A stretch of DNA of 64,000 nt, taken from Weissella halotolerans DSM 20190. GTDB taxonomy: Bacteria; Bacillota; Bacilli; Lactobacillales; Lactobacillaceae. Of the stretch, positions 7,596-17,890 are shown in pieces. How positions within the stretch are numbered: position 1 is the stretch's first letter; the number at the start of each line of letters is the position of its first letter. Where the stretch lies: positions 1 through 64,000 of the forward strand of contig NZ_ATUU01000005.1 of the NCBI RefSeq assembly GCF_000420365.1, written 5' to 3'. The translations under genes were made by a program, and so were the position numbers. The notes under the pieces were generated by a model. That model did no database searches. It was not told the DNA's origin and saw nothing but the letters and a program-made list of their open reading frames with translations.

Positions 7596-10500
7596 TTAAA
7601 TCGCTTTAACATCAAACGAGCGAGCCTCTAACACCCGTAAGAGAGCAGCGACCGTATCAAAATTAGTAAAGAGAGGTACCGCATTTTCAATTGCCGCATT
7701 CCGAATTAAACGGCCATCATTTTCCACTGAGCCCTCTGGTTTCGTTGTATTAATTGCTATTTGTAGCTGACCAGCGCGAATAGCATTAACAGGATTGTTG
7801 TCGGATTCGCCAATCTTGTCTAAGCTTGTGACCGGCAACCCATGCTCGCGCAAATAATCACCCGTTCCAGCCGTAGCAAACAGTTGGAATCCTAAATCAC
7901 TAAACCGCTTAGCCAAAGGCAATGCCTCCTGCTTATCTTCATCTGCCACGGTAAACAACACATTGCCAAAGGTTGGAATCGTAATATGTGAGGCTTGGAA
8001 GGCCTTATAGAGTGCTTTTTCAAAAGTGACGTCTGACCCCATTACCTCACCCGTTGATTTCATTTCAGGGCCCAGTAGAGAATCAACCAAAGGAAGCTTC
8101 CTAAAGGAGAAGATTGGTGCTTTAACATGTACCTCATCCCCTTCCGGAACTAAGCCCGTTTGCAGTCCTAAGTCAACCAGCTTTTCACCTAACATGACCC
8201 GGGTGGCCAACTGAGCTAATGGCAAGTCCGTCACTTTAGAAATAAAGGGTACTGTCCGCGAAGCTCGCGGATTGACTTCAATCACATAGGCTTGGTTTTC
8301 ATGAATAACAAATTGAACATTCATTAAGCCTACCGTCCCCAATTGGTGAGCTAAATCAATTGAGGCTTGCACCATTTCATCTTTGACTTTTTGGCTTAGT
8401 GTTTGGGTTGGATAAACAGACATTGAATCACCTGAATGCACACCCGCCCGTTCAATATGTTCCATAATGCCCGGGATAACCACGGTTTCCCCATCAGATA
8501 GCACATCCACTTCAGCCTCAGCACCAACCAGATAGGAATCTATTAATACCGGATGGTCAGGTGACACCTTGACGGCCCTTTCCATATAGTCCGCCAGTTC
8601 CTCCCGATTTGTTACAATTTCCATGGCTCGGCCGCCCAAGACATAAGATGGCCGCACCAGAACTGGATAGCCAATTTCATCCGCCGCTGCTAAGGCGTCC
8701 GCCACCGTCGTCGCCGTTTTACCCTTTGGTTGTGGTAATTGCAAGTTTTTAATGACTTGATCAAATTCCTCACGATCCTCAGCCCGATTCAAATCAGCCA
8801 CCGATGTTCCTAAGATTGTAACCCCCTGATTGGCAAGTGGTTGCGCTAAATTAATGGCCGTTTGGCCACCAAATTGTACCACTACCCCAATCGGCTGTTC
8901 CAAGTCCACCACATTGAGAACATCTTCTAAGGTTAAAGGCTCAAAATAAAGTTTATCGGATACAGAAAAATCCGTGGAAACAGTTTCTGGATTAGAGTTC
9001 ATAATGATCGCTTCATAACCCATGGCCTGTAAGGCCTTAACCGCATGCACCGTCGCATAATCGAATTCAACACCTTGCCCAATACGAATGGGACCTGAAC
9101 CTAATACTAAGACACTAGGTCGCTTAGATGGGGTTGATTCATTAACGTGTTCAAAGGTCGAATAAAAATACGGCGTGGCAGAAGTAAATTCACCGGCCAC
9201 TGTATCCACCATTTTATAAACTGGCCAAAGATTATGTTGACGTCGTAATTCACGGATGGCCATTGGACTTGTCTGCCAGGCCTTAGCAATCGTTGCATCC
9301 GCGAATCCATTTTCCTTAGCTAACCGTAATGTGGCTAAATCTCCTGGATTTGCTTGCAAGGCTTGCTCAATTTCATTAATATGCACCAACTTATCTAAGA
9401 AAAAGAAGTCAATTTTTGTTTGCTCATGAATGGTTTCGGGACTGACACCCCGCCGCAGTAACTCACTTATCATAAAGAGACGATCATCGCGTGCCGGCAT
9501 TAATTGAGCTAACAAATCAGCTGTCGTTTGGTCGGCATAGCGCAAATCATCCAGACCGGTAACCCCAATCTCTAAGGAGCGTACTGCTTTATTCAGCGCC
9601 TCCTCAATATTACGGCCAATCGCCATTACTTCACCGGTAGCTTTCATTTGAGTTCCTAGTTGACGATCGGCAGTTACAAATTTATCAAAGGGCCAGCGTG
9701 GAATTTTCACCACTACATAGTCTAGTGCTGGCTCAAATTCGGCTTTGGTTGTCCCTGTTACAGGATTAGTAATTTCATCTAGGGTTAAGCCGACCGCAAT
9801 TTTAGCTGCCATCTTAGCAATTGGGTAGCCCGTTGCCTTGGATGCTAGCGCAGAAGAACGTGATACCCGTGGGTTTACTTCAATGATGTAGTACTGATAA
9901 GACTGCGGATCAAGGGCCATTTGAATATTCACGCCACCCTCAATTTTTAAGGCCCTAATAATTTTCAACGCTGCATCACGCATCATTTGTAACTCGCGAT
10001 CTGATAATGTTTGCACTGGTGCCAACACAATGGAATCACCAGTGTGAATGCCCACTGGGTCAAAATTCTCCATTGATGCTACAATCAGCGCGTTATCACT
10101 AGCATCACGCATCACCTCAAATTCGATCTCCTTGTAACCAGCTATGGATTGCTCAATCAAGACTTGGGTAACTGGTGACAGTTCTAACCCATTACTAGCA
10201 ATTTCGGCTAATTCCTTGGCATCATGAGCAATACCACCACCGCTACCCCCTAATGTATAAGCAGGGCGCACAATCACTGGATAACCCTTGTCATCAGCAA
10301 AAGCTAGTGCCTGCTCCACCGTGGTCGCAATTTCTGATTGTGGAATGGGTTCATTTAAAGTCTCCATTAATTCTTTGAAGGCTTCCCGATCTTCGGCCTC
10401 TTCAATCGCTGATAGCTTCGTGCCTAATAATTCAATGCCCAGTTCTTTTAAAATCCCTGTTTCAGCTAAATCCTTAGCCATATTGAGGCCCGTTTGACCA

Positions 10501-10772
10501 CCCAAGGTAGGTAAAATGGCATCCGGCCTTTCCTTACGTAAAATGCGTTCTAAGAACGGTACCGTCAAGGGTTCAATATAGACTTCGTCCGCAATTTCAC
10601 GGTCCGTCATAATGGTTGCTGGATTTGAGTTAACTAAAACAACCTCATAGCCCTCTTCGCGCAGGGCCATCGCTGCTTGCGTACCGGAATAATCAAATTC
10701 GGCCGCCTGACCAATCACAATCGGTCCAGAACCAATCACTAAGATTTTATGTAGATCACGTCGTTTAGGCAT
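7596..10772 (-). CDS. carB: Carbamoyl-phosphate synthase large subunit
   Basis: CarB makes carbamoyl phosphate from ammonia channelled from CarA, bicarbonate and two ATP. The start [20 protein letters not shown] is chosen over an upstream frame-extension because its ATG (10770-10772) overlaps the carA stop and has an SD (AAAGGTGG). The 1058-residue protein shows two homologous ATP-grasp halves, each beginning with the VLVLGSGP-type loop (second near residue 550), and a C-terminal allosteric MGS-like domain (from about 930; [17 protein letters not shown]). Full length, no damage seen. Placement in the pyr operon points to pyrimidine-specific control rather than the arginine-repressed paralogue some LAB have. 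Confidence 0.97.
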   Translation of the reverse strand: MPKRRDLHKILVIGSGPIVIGQAAEFDYSGTQAAMALREEGYEVVLVNSNPATIMTDREIADEVYIEPLTVPFLERILRKERPDAILPTLGGQTGLNMAKDLAETGILKELGIELLGTKLSAIEEAEDREAFKELMETLNEPIPQSEIATTVEQALAFADDKGYPVIVRPAYTLGGSGGGIAHDAKELAEIASNGLELSPVTQVLIEQSIAGYKEIEFEVMRDASDNALIVASMENFDPVGIHTGDSIVLAPVQTLSDRELQMMRDAALKIIRALKIEGGVNIQMALDPQSYQYYIIEVNPRVSRSSALASKATGYPIAKMAAKIAVGLTLDEITNPVTGTTKAEFEPALDYVVVKIPRWPFDKFVTADRQLGTQMKATGEVMAIGRNIEEALNKAVRSLEIGVTGLDDLRYADQTTADLLAQLMPARDDRLFMISELLRRGVSPETIHEQTKIDFFFLDKLVHINEIEQALQANPGDLATLRLAKENGFADATIAKAWQTSPMAIRELRRQHNLWPVYKMVDTVAGEFTSATPYFYSTFEHVNESTPSKRPSVLVLGSGPIRIGQGVEFDYATVHAVKALQAMGYEAIIMNSNPETVSTDFSVSDKLYFEPLTLEDVLNVVDLEQPIGVVVQFGGQTAINLAQPLANQGVTILGTSVADLNRAEDREEFDQVIKNLQLPQPKGKTATTVADALAAADEIGYPVLVRPSYVLGGRAMEIVTNREELADYMERAVKVSPDHPVLIDSYLVGAEAEVDVLSDGETVVIPGIMEHIERAGVHSGDSMSVYPTQTLSQKVKDEMVQASIDLAHQLGTVGLMNVQFVIHENQAYVIEVNPRASRTVPFISKVTDLPLAQLATRVMLGEKLVDLGLQTGLVPEGDEVHVKAPIFSFRKLPLVDSLLGPEMKSTGEVMGSDVTFEKALYKAFQASHITIPTFGNVLFTVADEDKQEALPLAKRFSDLGFQLFATAGTGDYLREHGLPVTSLDKIGESDNNPVNAIRAGQLQIAINTTKPEGSVENDGRLIRNAAIENAVPLFTNFDTVAALLRVLEARSFDVKAI

Positions 10773-11853
10773 GGAAACCACCTTTCTTTTCCTTTGTACT
10801 GGCAATTAAGTCCAAAAAGTCGTCAAAGAGGTATTCAGCATCATGTGGCCCTGGTGCTGCATCCGGATGGTATTGAACCGAAAAGGCTGGTCGCCCCTTT
10901 AGCTGCAAACCTTCAACCGTATGGTCATTGATTTCCTCTTGGGTTACCTCTAAGTTTGTATCCGCTAAGGAAGCTGGATCTACTGCATAGCCATGATTTT
11001 GTGAGGTGAAATCAATCCGTCCAGTCATTAAATTACGCACCGCGTGGTTAAAGCCGCGATGACCAAATTTCATTTTATAGGTATTGGCACCATTGGCAAT
11101 GGCAAAGAGCTGGTGTCCTAAACAAATCCCCATTAGCGGCAACTGATCTTGAATGGTTTGAATCATTGGAATAGCCGTTGGCACATCCATTGGATCACCA
11201 GGCCCATTCGATAAAAGCACCCCATCAACCCCGGCTGCTAATATCGTTTCGGCACTCACGGTAGCTGGAAAAACAGTCACATTTACATTGCGTTTGGCCA
11301 AGGTTCGTAGGATTGAATTTTTTAGTCCAAAATCAATTAAGGCAATTGATACCCCATCCGTTGGATTGACATAAGGCCGTTGAGTTGAAACTTCTGCGAC
11401 TGCCTGTTGACTAGCAATGGTAGCCTTTAATTCTTCCAAAATAGCTGGCGTAACCTCATCAACTATGGCTGCACGCATAACTCCATAATCACGGATTTCC
11501 TTGGTCAAAGCTCTCGTATCAACCCCCGTCAAGCCAGGCAAATCATTTTTTTTGGCCCAAGCGGGCAAAGACATCGTTGACCGCCAGTTAGACGGGCGCC
11601 GAGCAACCTCATGCGTAACAATGGCCTTGGCTGCTGGCTTAAAAGATTCGGCATCCTCCGCGTTCACGCCGTAATTTCCAATCAACGGATAGGTAAAGGT
11701 CAAGATTTGCCCATGGTAGGACAGATCCGTGATAGATTCTTGATAACCTGACATACCTGTATTAAACACAATTTCGCCCATTACGGGTCTGCTTGCACCA
11801 AAAGCTTGCCCAGTATAAACCGAACCATTTTCTAAAACTAAGTATCTTTGCAT
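10765..11853 (-). CDS. carA: Carbamoyl-phosphate synthase small subunit (glutamine amidotransferase)
   Basis: CarA hydrolyses glutamine and delivers ammonia to CarB. The 362-residue protein has the N-terminal CPSase domain and a C-terminal class I amidotransferase domain with nucleophile C244 in GICLGHQ and H329 in [10 protein letters not shown]. Two residues after that histidine, where the triad glutamate is usual (HPE), this protein has Asp; I regard this as a conservative change. SD AAAGGAGAAGCTA precedes the ATG. It overlaps carB by eight bases. Confidence 0.97.
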   Translation of the reverse strand: MQRYLVLENGSVYTGQAFGASRPVMGEIVFNTGMSGYQESITDLSYHGQILTFTYPLIGNYGVNAEDAESFKPAAKAIVTHEVARRPSNWRSTMSLPAWAKKNDLPGLTGVDTRALTKEIRDYGVMRAAIVDEVTPAILEELKATIASQQAVAEVSTQRPYVNPTDGVSIALIDFGLKNSILRTLAKRNVNVTVFPATVSAETILAAGVDGVLLSNGPGDPMDVPTAIPMIQTIQDQLPLMGICLGHQLFAIANGANTYKMKFGHRGFNHAVRNLMTGRIDFTSQNHGYAVDPASLADTNLEVTQEEINDHTVEGLQLKGRPAFSVQYHPDAAPGPHDAEYLFDDFLDLIASTKEKKGGFHA

Positions 11854-11864
11854 TAGCTTCTCCT

Positions 11865-13148
11865 TTATGCTTGTGTTTGATAAACAAGTTTGCCATCAAC
11901 GATAGTGGCAAGTGTTTGCCCATATACTGTTTGGCCTATAAAGGGTGTGTTTTGACCCTTAGAAGCAAATTCATCAGCACTAATCGTATGGGCCTGATCT
12001 AAATCAAACAAGGCTAAATCTGCTCGTTCACCAACCGCAACCTTGGTTGGCGCAGACAACTTAAATGCTGCCACTGGTTTCGTAACCATCCAAGACAGTA
12101 GTTGGGCTAAGGTGACTAGGCCAGGCCGTACTAAGTGGGTATATAAAAGCTGAAAACTGGTTTCTATCCCTGTAATACCAAAAGCAGCTCCCACAAAGGA
12201 ACGGTCTTTTTCCTCCTTTGAATGAGGTGCATGATCAGTTGCCACCATGTCAATGGTGCCGTCCAATAATCCGGCCAACACCGCTGAACGATCCGCCGGC
12301 GTTCTTAGTGGTGGATTCATTTTAAACATGGCATTATCCCCATCAATTGCTGTTTCATCTAGTAAAAGATGGTGTGGTGACACCTCAGCAGTCACCTTTA
12401 CCCCAGCCTGTTTGGCCATTCGGACTAAGGCCACCGATTCAGCAGTTGATAAGTGGGCTACATGATAGTGGACCCCAGTCACTTTGGCTAGGACTAAATC
12501 ACGGGCCAATTGAGCACTTTCTGCTAGTGGGTCCATTCCTGGTAGTCCTAATTCGGCTGCCCGTTTGCCAGCATTCATTACCCCACCTTTGATTAGAGAA
12601 TCATCTTCAACGTGGGCAACCAAAGGCCGGTCTACAGCTACAGCAGCTTGCATCGCATCCTTCATCGTTGCGGCTGTTTGTACCCCCTTACCATCGTTGG
12701 TAAAGGCTATCGCCCCAGCAGCTGCTAACTTCTTTAAATCATTAATCTTAGGGTCAGTTAAGTTAGCTGAAATAGCAGCATATTGTTCAATATGTACGAT
12801 ACCTTCCTTAACATTACGCGCCTGCAAATTACGTAGGGTTTGTTCAGTACTAGGAACTGGTTTCACATTTGGCATGGCTAACACCGTGGTAAAACCACCC
12901 CGGGCGGCTGCCTGAGAACCGGTGTGAATTGTTTCCTTATACTCAAAGCCAGGTTCCCGAAAGTGAACATGCACATCAACCAGTCCTGGTGTTAATAAAT
13001 GCCCCCCTGCATCAAGTACCCGGTCAGCTTTAACAACTAACTTAGGTGCCATTTCACTAATCTTATTACCTCTAATCAGAACGTCTGTTTGGCTTAACTG
13101 ATTGTCAGCCCTTACCACCTGCGCATTTTTTATTAGTAATGTTTCCAT
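11865..13148 (-). CDS. pyrC: Dihydroorotase
   Basis: PyrC cyclises carbamoyl aspartate to dihydroorotate. The 427-residue class I dihydroorotase has the metal motif DVHVHFREPG (H60, H62), a later histidine region (VSPHHLLLDE) and the ATDHAPHSKEEK motif near residue 305. It lies between pyrB and carA with short gaps. No dihydroorotate dehydrogenase gene (next step) is present in the window. Confidence 0.97.
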   Translation of the reverse strand: METLLIKNAQVVRADNQLSQTDVLIRGNKISEMAPKLVVKADRVLDAGGHLLTPGLVDVHVHFREPGFEYKETIHTGSQAAARGGFTTVLAMPNVKPVPSTEQTLRNLQARNVKEGIVHIEQYAAISANLTDPKINDLKKLAAAGAIAFTNDGKGVQTAATMKDAMQAAVAVDRPLVAHVEDDSLIKGGVMNAGKRAAELGLPGMDPLAESAQLARDLVLAKVTGVHYHVAHLSTAESVALVRMAKQAGVKVTAEVSPHHLLLDETAIDGDNAMFKMNPPLRTPADRSAVLAGLLDGTIDMVATDHAPHSKEEKDRSFVGAAFGITGIETSFQLLYTHLVRPGLVTLAQLLSWMVTKPVAAFKLSAPTKVAVGERADLALFDLDQAHTISADEFASKGQNTPFIGQTVYGQTLATIVDGKLVYQTQA

Positions 13149-13152
13149 CTCT

Positions 13153-14052
13153 TTAACCCTCTCTTAACGCATCTAAGATTGCCATCCGTGCGAAAACCCC
13201 ATTATGCATCTGCTCAAAAATCTTAGACTGTGCTGCTTCTACAAGCTCATCGGCAATCTCGACCCCTCTGTTCACTGGGGCTGGATGCATAATAATAGCT
13301 TTAGAATTAAGTTTGGCATAGCGGTCTTTTGTTAACCCATAATGAAAATGATAATCGACCGGCGAAAAATCAGCGTTATCAACTTCAGCAATCCGTTCGT
13401 GCTGAACTCGTAAAAACATCACCACATCTTGTTGGTCCAAATCATCGTCCAAGTCCACATAAGCCCCTAACGTATCAAAATCACTCGGATACCAATCTGC
13501 TGGACCTGAAAAGGATACTGTCGCCCCTAATCGATTCAGAACTTCGCCATTTGACCGAGCCACTCTAGAATGGGCTAAATCACCAATAATCCGCACCTTC
13601 AAGCCAGCAAAATGGCCAAAGTGTTCATAGATTGTTACCAGATCCAAGAGACTTTGTGATGGATGTTGTCCATTGCCATCCCCCGCATTAACAAGCTGTG
13701 GCATTAAGGAAGAGTGTTCTGTTAACAAGGGCTGGTACCAATCTTTTTTGCTATGTCTAACAACAGCTACCTTGACCCCTAACGCACCCAAGGTTTTTAA
13801 CGTATCACTTAAACTTTCGCCCTTTTTAGTTGAACTCGTCTGAGGATCGATATGAACACGTTCCCAACCTAATTTAATTTGTGCCACCTGAAAGCTAGAA
13901 TGCGTACGCGTTGAATTCTCAAAAAAAAGATTGGCTACCATGAGTGGTTCAATCCTAGGCCTTTCCTGTCCCGCCTTAAAAGCCAACGCTTGTTTGATTA
14001 ACGATAAGATTTGTTCAACTGACAACTCCTCTAGGTTCACAAAATTACGCAT
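13153..14052 (-). CDS. pyrB: Aspartate carbamoyltransferase catalytic subunit
   Basis: PyrB condenses carbamoyl phosphate with aspartate. The 299-residue protein has the carbamoyl-phosphate loop ENSTRTHSSF (45-54) and the HPSQSLLDL motif (about 135). It lacks a regulatory-chain partner, as in other Firmicutes, where control is by PyrR attenuation. SD ATAGGAGGAAAGA precedes the ATG, just after the attenuator terminator. First gene of the pyr operon. Confidence 0.97.
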   Translation of the reverse strand: MRNFVNLEELSVEQILSLIKQALAFKAGQERPRIEPLMVANLFFENSTRTHSSFQVAQIKLGWERVHIDPQTSSTKKGESLSDTLKTLGALGVKVAVVRHSKKDWYQPLLTEHSSLMPQLVNAGDGNGQHPSQSLLDLVTIYEHFGHFAGLKVRIIGDLAHSRVARSNGEVLNRLGATVSFSGPADWYPSDFDTLGAYVDLDDDLDQQDVVMFLRVQHERIAEVDNADFSPVDYHFHYGLTKDRYAKLNSKAIIMHPAPVNRGVEIADELVEAAQSKIFEQMHNGVFARMAILDALREG

Positions 14053-14066
14053 TCTTTCCTCCTATC

Positions 14067-14214
14067 AAAAAAACCTCGTGAATTCAAGAATTCACGAGGT
14101 TGACTGTTGGCTATTTTACGCTAGTCAGAGGCTAGTCTAAAACATTACCTTTATTCAACGTGTAAACCCTTGGAAGCCTCACAGGACTTCAACTTAAAAG
14201 GTACATTTGCTGTT
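14067..14214 (-). promoter_or_regulatory. PyrR-type attenuator leader of the pyr operon
   Basis: On the minus strand the leader contains the PyrR-binding loop AGTCCTGTGAGGCT (within 14176-14190), matching the consensus ARUCCNGNGAGGYU and flanked by CCTT/AAGG arms as an anti-antiterminator. Farther down (14067-14102) a strong terminator AACCTCGTGAATTC / GAATTCACGAGGTT is followed by T7. The established logic is that UMP-bound PyrR stabilises the loop and allows termination ahead of pyrB. The pyrR gene is not in the window. Confidence 0.88.
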
Positions 14215-14220
14215 GAAAAT

Positions 14221-14249
14221 AATATAACACTTTAAACCATCACCGTAAA
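14221..14249 (-). promoter_or_regulatory. pyr operon promoter
   Basis: TTTACG (14244-14249) and TATATT (14221-14226) are 17 bases apart on the minus strand, placing the transcript start just ahead of the PyrR leader. Moderate -35, good -10. Confidence 0.6.
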
Positions 14250-14251
14250 CG

Positions 14252-14279
14252 TTTTAAGTAAAATAATTTTAAGTAAAAT
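14252..14279. repeat. Tandem 13-bp AT-rich repeat upstream of the pyr promoter
   Basis: The 13-mer TTTTAAGTAAAAT occurs twice, two bases apart, directly upstream of the pyr -35 box. It may act as an UP-element-like AT tract or a protein site. No known operator is recognised. Confidence 0.5.
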
Positions 14280-14293
14280 GTTTTACTAATAAT

Positions 14294-14608
14294 TTAACTA
14301 ACTTTATTTTCAGATAAAATTTTTTGAATCAATTCATCCATTGCGGGTGTTTTTTCCCATTCTTGAAAAGCAGGAATCGCAATTTCACTTGGAATATCGT
14401 AATGCTCATTCACATATTCTTCATACTTCTGGACAGCATTTGAGTGCGGGATATTAATTTTCAAAATTCGCACCTCTTGAATCATACCGGCCTCAGCGGC
14501 ATATTCTGCCTGACCATTATGTAGTAAATTCCCGATTTCCTTATACTTACTGCCATCATTTCGGGTAATCTCTTCAATTATATTGAACACCTGGTAGTTC
14601 CCTGCCAT
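14294..14608 (-). CDS. Hypothetical protein (about 104 aa)
   Basis: Product not recognised. It is a soluble, acidic protein without signal peptide or membrane segment, beginning MAGNYQVFNIIEEITRNDGS and ending in a predicted helix (AMDELIQKILSENKVS). The start may be ATG 14606-14608 or the GTG one codon upstream; SD AGAGGAG serves either. The SD lies only a few bases after the T-run of the glmM terminator, leaving no room for a promoter between them, so expression probably comes from readthrough. It ends about 45 bases before the pyr promoter. Confidence 0.65.
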   Translation of the reverse strand: MAGNYQVFNIIEEITRNDGSKYKEIGNLLHNGQAEYAAEAGMIQEVRILKINIPHSNAVQKYEEYVNEHYDIPSEIAIPAFQEWEKTPAMDELIQKILSENKVS

Positions 14609-14627
14609 CACTATTACTCTCCTCTAC

Positions 14628-14662
14628 TAAAAAAGAGCTGAAACACCTGTCTCAGCTCCTAT
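14628..14662 (-). terminator. Intrinsic terminator after glmM
   Basis: The minus strand reads GAGCTGAGACAGGTGTTTCAGCTC followed by TTTTTT. It ends the cdaA-cdaR-glmM transcript. Confidence 0.85.
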
Positions 14663-14687
14663 TTCCAGCCTAAGTCTTTAGGGGGGC

Positions 14688-16049
14688 TTAGTCCAAACCA
14701 ACTTCGTCTTCAACCACGTCGACAATGGTTTGAGCAGCCGTTTGAGCCTCTTCATCACTTGGTGCTTCCACCATTACTCGCAACAGGTTCTGCGTTCCAG
14801 ATGGCCGTACTAAGACGCGTCCTTCATCACCTAAGTCAGTTTCAACCTTTTTAATAACCGTTTGAATCGCAGTATTAGCTAAGGCCGCTTTTTTATCAAG
14901 AACCCGTACATTAATCAACACTTGTGGATAAGTCGTCATTTCACTGGCTAAGACTGACAGCGGCTTTCCAGTATCCTTGACCACATGTAGTAACTGCAAG
15001 GCTGTTAGCATACCATCCCCTGTTGATGCCCAATCCAAAAAGACGACGTGTCCTGACTGTTCACCACCTAGGTTATACCCATCCTTAATCATCTCTTCAA
15101 CCACATAGCGGTCACCCACCGCTGTCTTGACCGAACTCAGACCATTAGCGGCCATTCCCTTATACATTCCTAGATTCGACATCACGGTCGTCACAATGGT
15201 ATCTTGCTTCAATCGGCCATGTTCAGCCAAATACTTACCAACGATAAACATAATCTTATCGCCATCCACAATCTGTCCCAATTCATCCACGGCAATTAAG
15301 CGATCGCCGTCTCCATCAAAGGCTAACCCAACATCGGCCCCCTTTTCAACTGTTAACTGAGCGAGTGCATCAGGATGCGTAGAACCGACACCGTCATTAA
15401 TGTTTAGTCCATCAGGGTTAGTGGCCATTGTATCAAAGTCGGCCCCCATATCGGCAAATAAGTTGGTCACTAAATTAGCTGTCGCTCCGTTAGCCGCATC
15501 AATTGCTAAGTGTAAGCCACTTAAATCATCTGGAATTGTGGTCTGCAAATAAGATAGGTACTTTCCAACACCCTCATGGAAGGTTGAGGTTGTTCCCAGA
15601 CCAGAACCAGCAGGCCGTGGAAGGTCGTCACTTGGTGCATCAAGGAGGGCTTCAATTTCCCCTTCTAATTCATCAGAGAGTTTAAATCCATCAGCCCCAA
15701 AGAACTTAATTCCATTGTCCTCAGCCGGATTATGTGAAGCCGTAATTTGAATGCCCGCATCCGCATTTTGGGCGGGGACTAAGTAGGCTACCCCTGGGGT
15801 CGAGATTACACCTAGTTGTAAAATTTCAATACCAACCGAAAGCAGCCCTGCAATAATGGCTGCTTCTAACATCTCGCCTGAAATACGTGTATCCCGTCCA
15901 ACCAGAACGCGTGGCTGACGACCATCACTTGCATGGCGAGTCAAAACAGCTCCCCCCATGCGACCCAAACGAAACGCTAATTCGGGGGTCAACTCTTTAT
16001 TGGCAATACCGCGCACGCCATCCGTACCAAAATAATGTAAATCCGTCAT
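14688..16049 (-). CDS. glmM: Phosphoglucosamine mutase
   Basis: GlmM interconverts glucosamine-6-phosphate and glucosamine-1-phosphate on the way to UDP-GlcNAc and peptidoglycan. The 453-residue alpha-D-phosphohexomutase has the phosphoserine loop [15 protein letters not shown] (phosphoserine S105), the metal loop DGDGDRL (about 244-250), the sugar loop GGEQSGHVV and the phosphate loop [14 protein letters not shown] near the C-terminus. It is the last gene of cdaA-cdaR-glmM, the classical Firmicute order; in other species GlmM binds and restrains CdaA. Confidence 0.97.
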   Translation of the reverse strand: MTDLHYFGTDGVRGIANKELTPELAFRLGRMGGAVLTRHASDGRQPRVLVGRDTRISGEMLEAAIIAGLLSVGIEILQLGVISTPGVAYLVPAQNADAGIQITASHNPAEDNGIKFFGADGFKLSDELEGEIEALLDAPSDDLPRPAGSGLGTTSTFHEGVGKYLSYLQTTIPDDLSGLHLAIDAANGATANLVTNLFADMGADFDTMATNPDGLNINDGVGSTHPDALAQLTVEKGADVGLAFDGDGDRLIAVDELGQIVDGDKIMFIVGKYLAEHGRLKQDTIVTTVMSNLGMYKGMAANGLSSVKTAVGDRYVVEEMIKDGYNLGGEQSGHVVFLDWASTGDGMLTALQLLHVVKDTGKPLSVLASEMTTYPQVLINVRVLDKKAALANTAIQTVIKKVETDLGDEGRVLVRPSGTQNLLRVMVEAPSDEEAQTAAQTIVDVVEDEVGLD

Positions 16050-16052
16050 TTT

Positions 16053-17045
16053 CTACTCCTTAGGGGTAACCGTCACTTTAATCTTGTCGGTTGCTAATGT
16101 AACATCCTTAACATCCGTCGTTAAGGGCAAGGTCGTTTCCTGACCATCCGCCAGTTTTTTCAAATTAATGGGGACCTTGATTGACTTAATTTTATCTAAC
16201 TGGTCTATTTTACCACGAACTGTCACCTCATTCATGTTGCCACTAACAGTGTAGCCACTAAGGTCACCATGTTCGCCAACAAACTTAATTGGTACCTGCC
16301 GTTCACCACTGCCCGCCTTAATATCTAGTTTAACGGTGGCTACCTCTGGCGCAATTCCAACTTTAATTGGTGTGCCATTAATATCAACTGCTTGAAGCGC
16401 TACTGATTCATTAACAGACTTTTTACTATCACGCGCTAGATGCACATCTGCAATCACACGATCAACCGCATTCACAGCATCCGCGCGACCAGTCACCTGG
16501 ACTTTGTTAACTGAAGCGGTTACTTTATCAAGCTTATAACCACTAGCAATGGCATCTTTATTATAGTTGATCTGTACCTTATGCACAGCCGTTGCCCGGC
16601 GAACAATGGTAACCTTAACCTGCTTAGGTTCAATGGCATAGGTCAAATCCGTGCTCAATCCAGAAACCTTTAATGATACTGTATGATCACCTTCATTTAG
16701 CTTGCCTAGATCCGCATAAACTTGGAAGTTTTGTGTATTCTGAGCAGCCGTTACCAACGCTGCAGATCCTTGAACCTTGATCTTGACCTTGTCAGGGGCC
16801 CCGCTTACATAATAGTCATCCGTATTAATACCATTCAATTGTAAGGGTACTTCGATTGTTGCCTTTTTTGTTGATACTAACCCCCGAAATCCCCCCACTG
16901 TTAAAGCAGTATTATTCCGATTTTCATTAGCTGCACTTTGGCGAGTAATGTTAGTATCATGCTGACCATTCACATAGATGACCAACAATATGGCAAAGAT
17001 AAGGCTCAACAGGATATAAAATAACTTGTCAAATTTAGGATGCAT
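16053..17045 (-). CDS. cdaR: CdaA regulatory protein (YbbR domains)
   Basis: CdaR is a membrane-anchored extracytoplasmic regulator of the diadenylate cyclase CdaA. The start MHPKFDKLFYILLSLIFAIL is chosen because its ATG overlaps the cdaA stop (TAATG). The 330-residue protein has one N-terminal membrane segment (about 8-26) and then repeated beta-rich YbbR units outside the cell (about 50-330), recognisable by recurring turns such as VSGLSTDLTYAIEPKQVKVT and LSGYTVSGNMNEVTVRG. Confidence 0.92.
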   Translation of the reverse strand: MHPKFDKLFYILLSLIFAILLVIYVNGQHDTNITRQSAANENRNNTALTVGGFRGLVSTKKATIEVPLQLNGINTDDYYVSGAPDKVKIKVQGSAALVTAAQNTQNFQVYADLGKLNEGDHTVSLKVSGLSTDLTYAIEPKQVKVTIVRRATAVHKVQINYNKDAIASGYKLDKVTASVNKVQVTGRADAVNAVDRVIADVHLARDSKKSVNESVALQAVDINGTPIKVGIAPEVATVKLDIKAGSGERQVPIKFVGEHGDLSGYTVSGNMNEVTVRGKIDQLDKIKSIKVPINLKKLADGQETTLPLTTDVKDVTLATDKIKVTVTPKE

Positions 17046-17881
17046 TATCGGTCCCCCTTCCGCATATTTAAGCTGTCTAAGGTCCGCTCCCACAAACTGT
17101 GTTTATCTTGGTCCGAATCATGCAAAAGTTGACGCTTAAGATACTTCATATAATCTTCATGTGATAGGTCTTGCATCAATTCTGAATTACGCGTAATTGA
17201 GACCCCACCAGTTTCTTCAGAAACAACTATGGTTAGAGCATCCGTAACTTCTGAAATTCCCACTGACGCCCGGTGCCGCGTTCCTAACTCTTTTGGAATC
17301 ATAGGATTGTCTGATAATGGCAAGTAAGCCGCTGCTACAGCTATGCGCATATCCCGAATAATCACCGCCCCGTCATGTAAGGGGGTATTTGGAATAAAGA
17401 GTTGAATTAGAAGCTGACTAGTAATATCACCGTCAATTGGAATCCCTGTCTCAATATATTCTTCCAGGCCCGTTTCCATTTGAATCGAAATCAAAGCCCC
17501 AATATGCCGTTTTGACATATACTGTAACGCATCGTCTAAAGCCGCTACTAATTGTTCTTCTGGTTGTTCAGCCTGGCGTTGCTTAAAAAAGGCTGATCGG
17601 CCTAAGTGTTCAAGTCCACGCCGAATTTCTGGTTGAAAAACAACCACCAGGGCAATGACACCCCAGTTAATTATTTGATCAGTCAACCAAGAAATCGTCG
17701 TGAGCCCTAAGTACCAACTCGCTACCTTTACCACCACCAAAATAGCGACCCCACGCAAGAGCGTGATGGCCTTAGTTCCTCGAATTAAAATAAACAATCG
17801 ATAAAATAACCACCATACAATTAATACATCCACAATTTGCATGATACTAATACTGTTAAAGAAATTAGTCAATCCCTGCAT
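17045..17881 (-). CDS. cdaA: Diadenylate cyclase CdaA (c-di-AMP synthase)
   Basis: CdaA makes c-di-AMP from two ATP; the messenger governs potassium and osmolyte homeostasis and wall integrity. The 278-residue protein has three N-terminal membrane helices (about 12-85) and the DAC domain with catalytic motifs DGAVIIRD (170-177) and RHRASVG (202-208). SD AAGGAATAGGGGAAGAGT precedes the ATG. An antiporter gene lies only nine bases upstream in the same run. Confidence 0.97.
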   Translation of the reverse strand: MQGLTNFFNSISIMQIVDVLIVWWLFYRLFILIRGTKAITLLRGVAILVVVKVASWYLGLTTISWLTDQIINWGVIALVVVFQPEIRRGLEHLGRSAFFKQRQAEQPEEQLVAALDDALQYMSKRHIGALISIQMETGLEEYIETGIPIDGDITSQLLIQLFIPNTPLHDGAVIIRDMRIAVAAAYLPLSDNPMIPKELGTRHRASVGISEVTDALTIVVSEETGGVSITRNSELMQDLSHEDYMKYLKRQLLHDSDQDKHSLWERTLDSLNMRKGDR

Positions 17882-17890
17882 ACTCTTCCC

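Noticed and set aside
10115-10772. Frameshift or duplication in carB, suggested by its repeated halves
   Set aside because: CarB is naturally an internal duplication; the frame is continuous and full length.
12565-12915. 116-codon plus-strand frame inside pyrC
   Set aside because: Antisense shadow of a well-supported gene; no SD and no recognisable protein.
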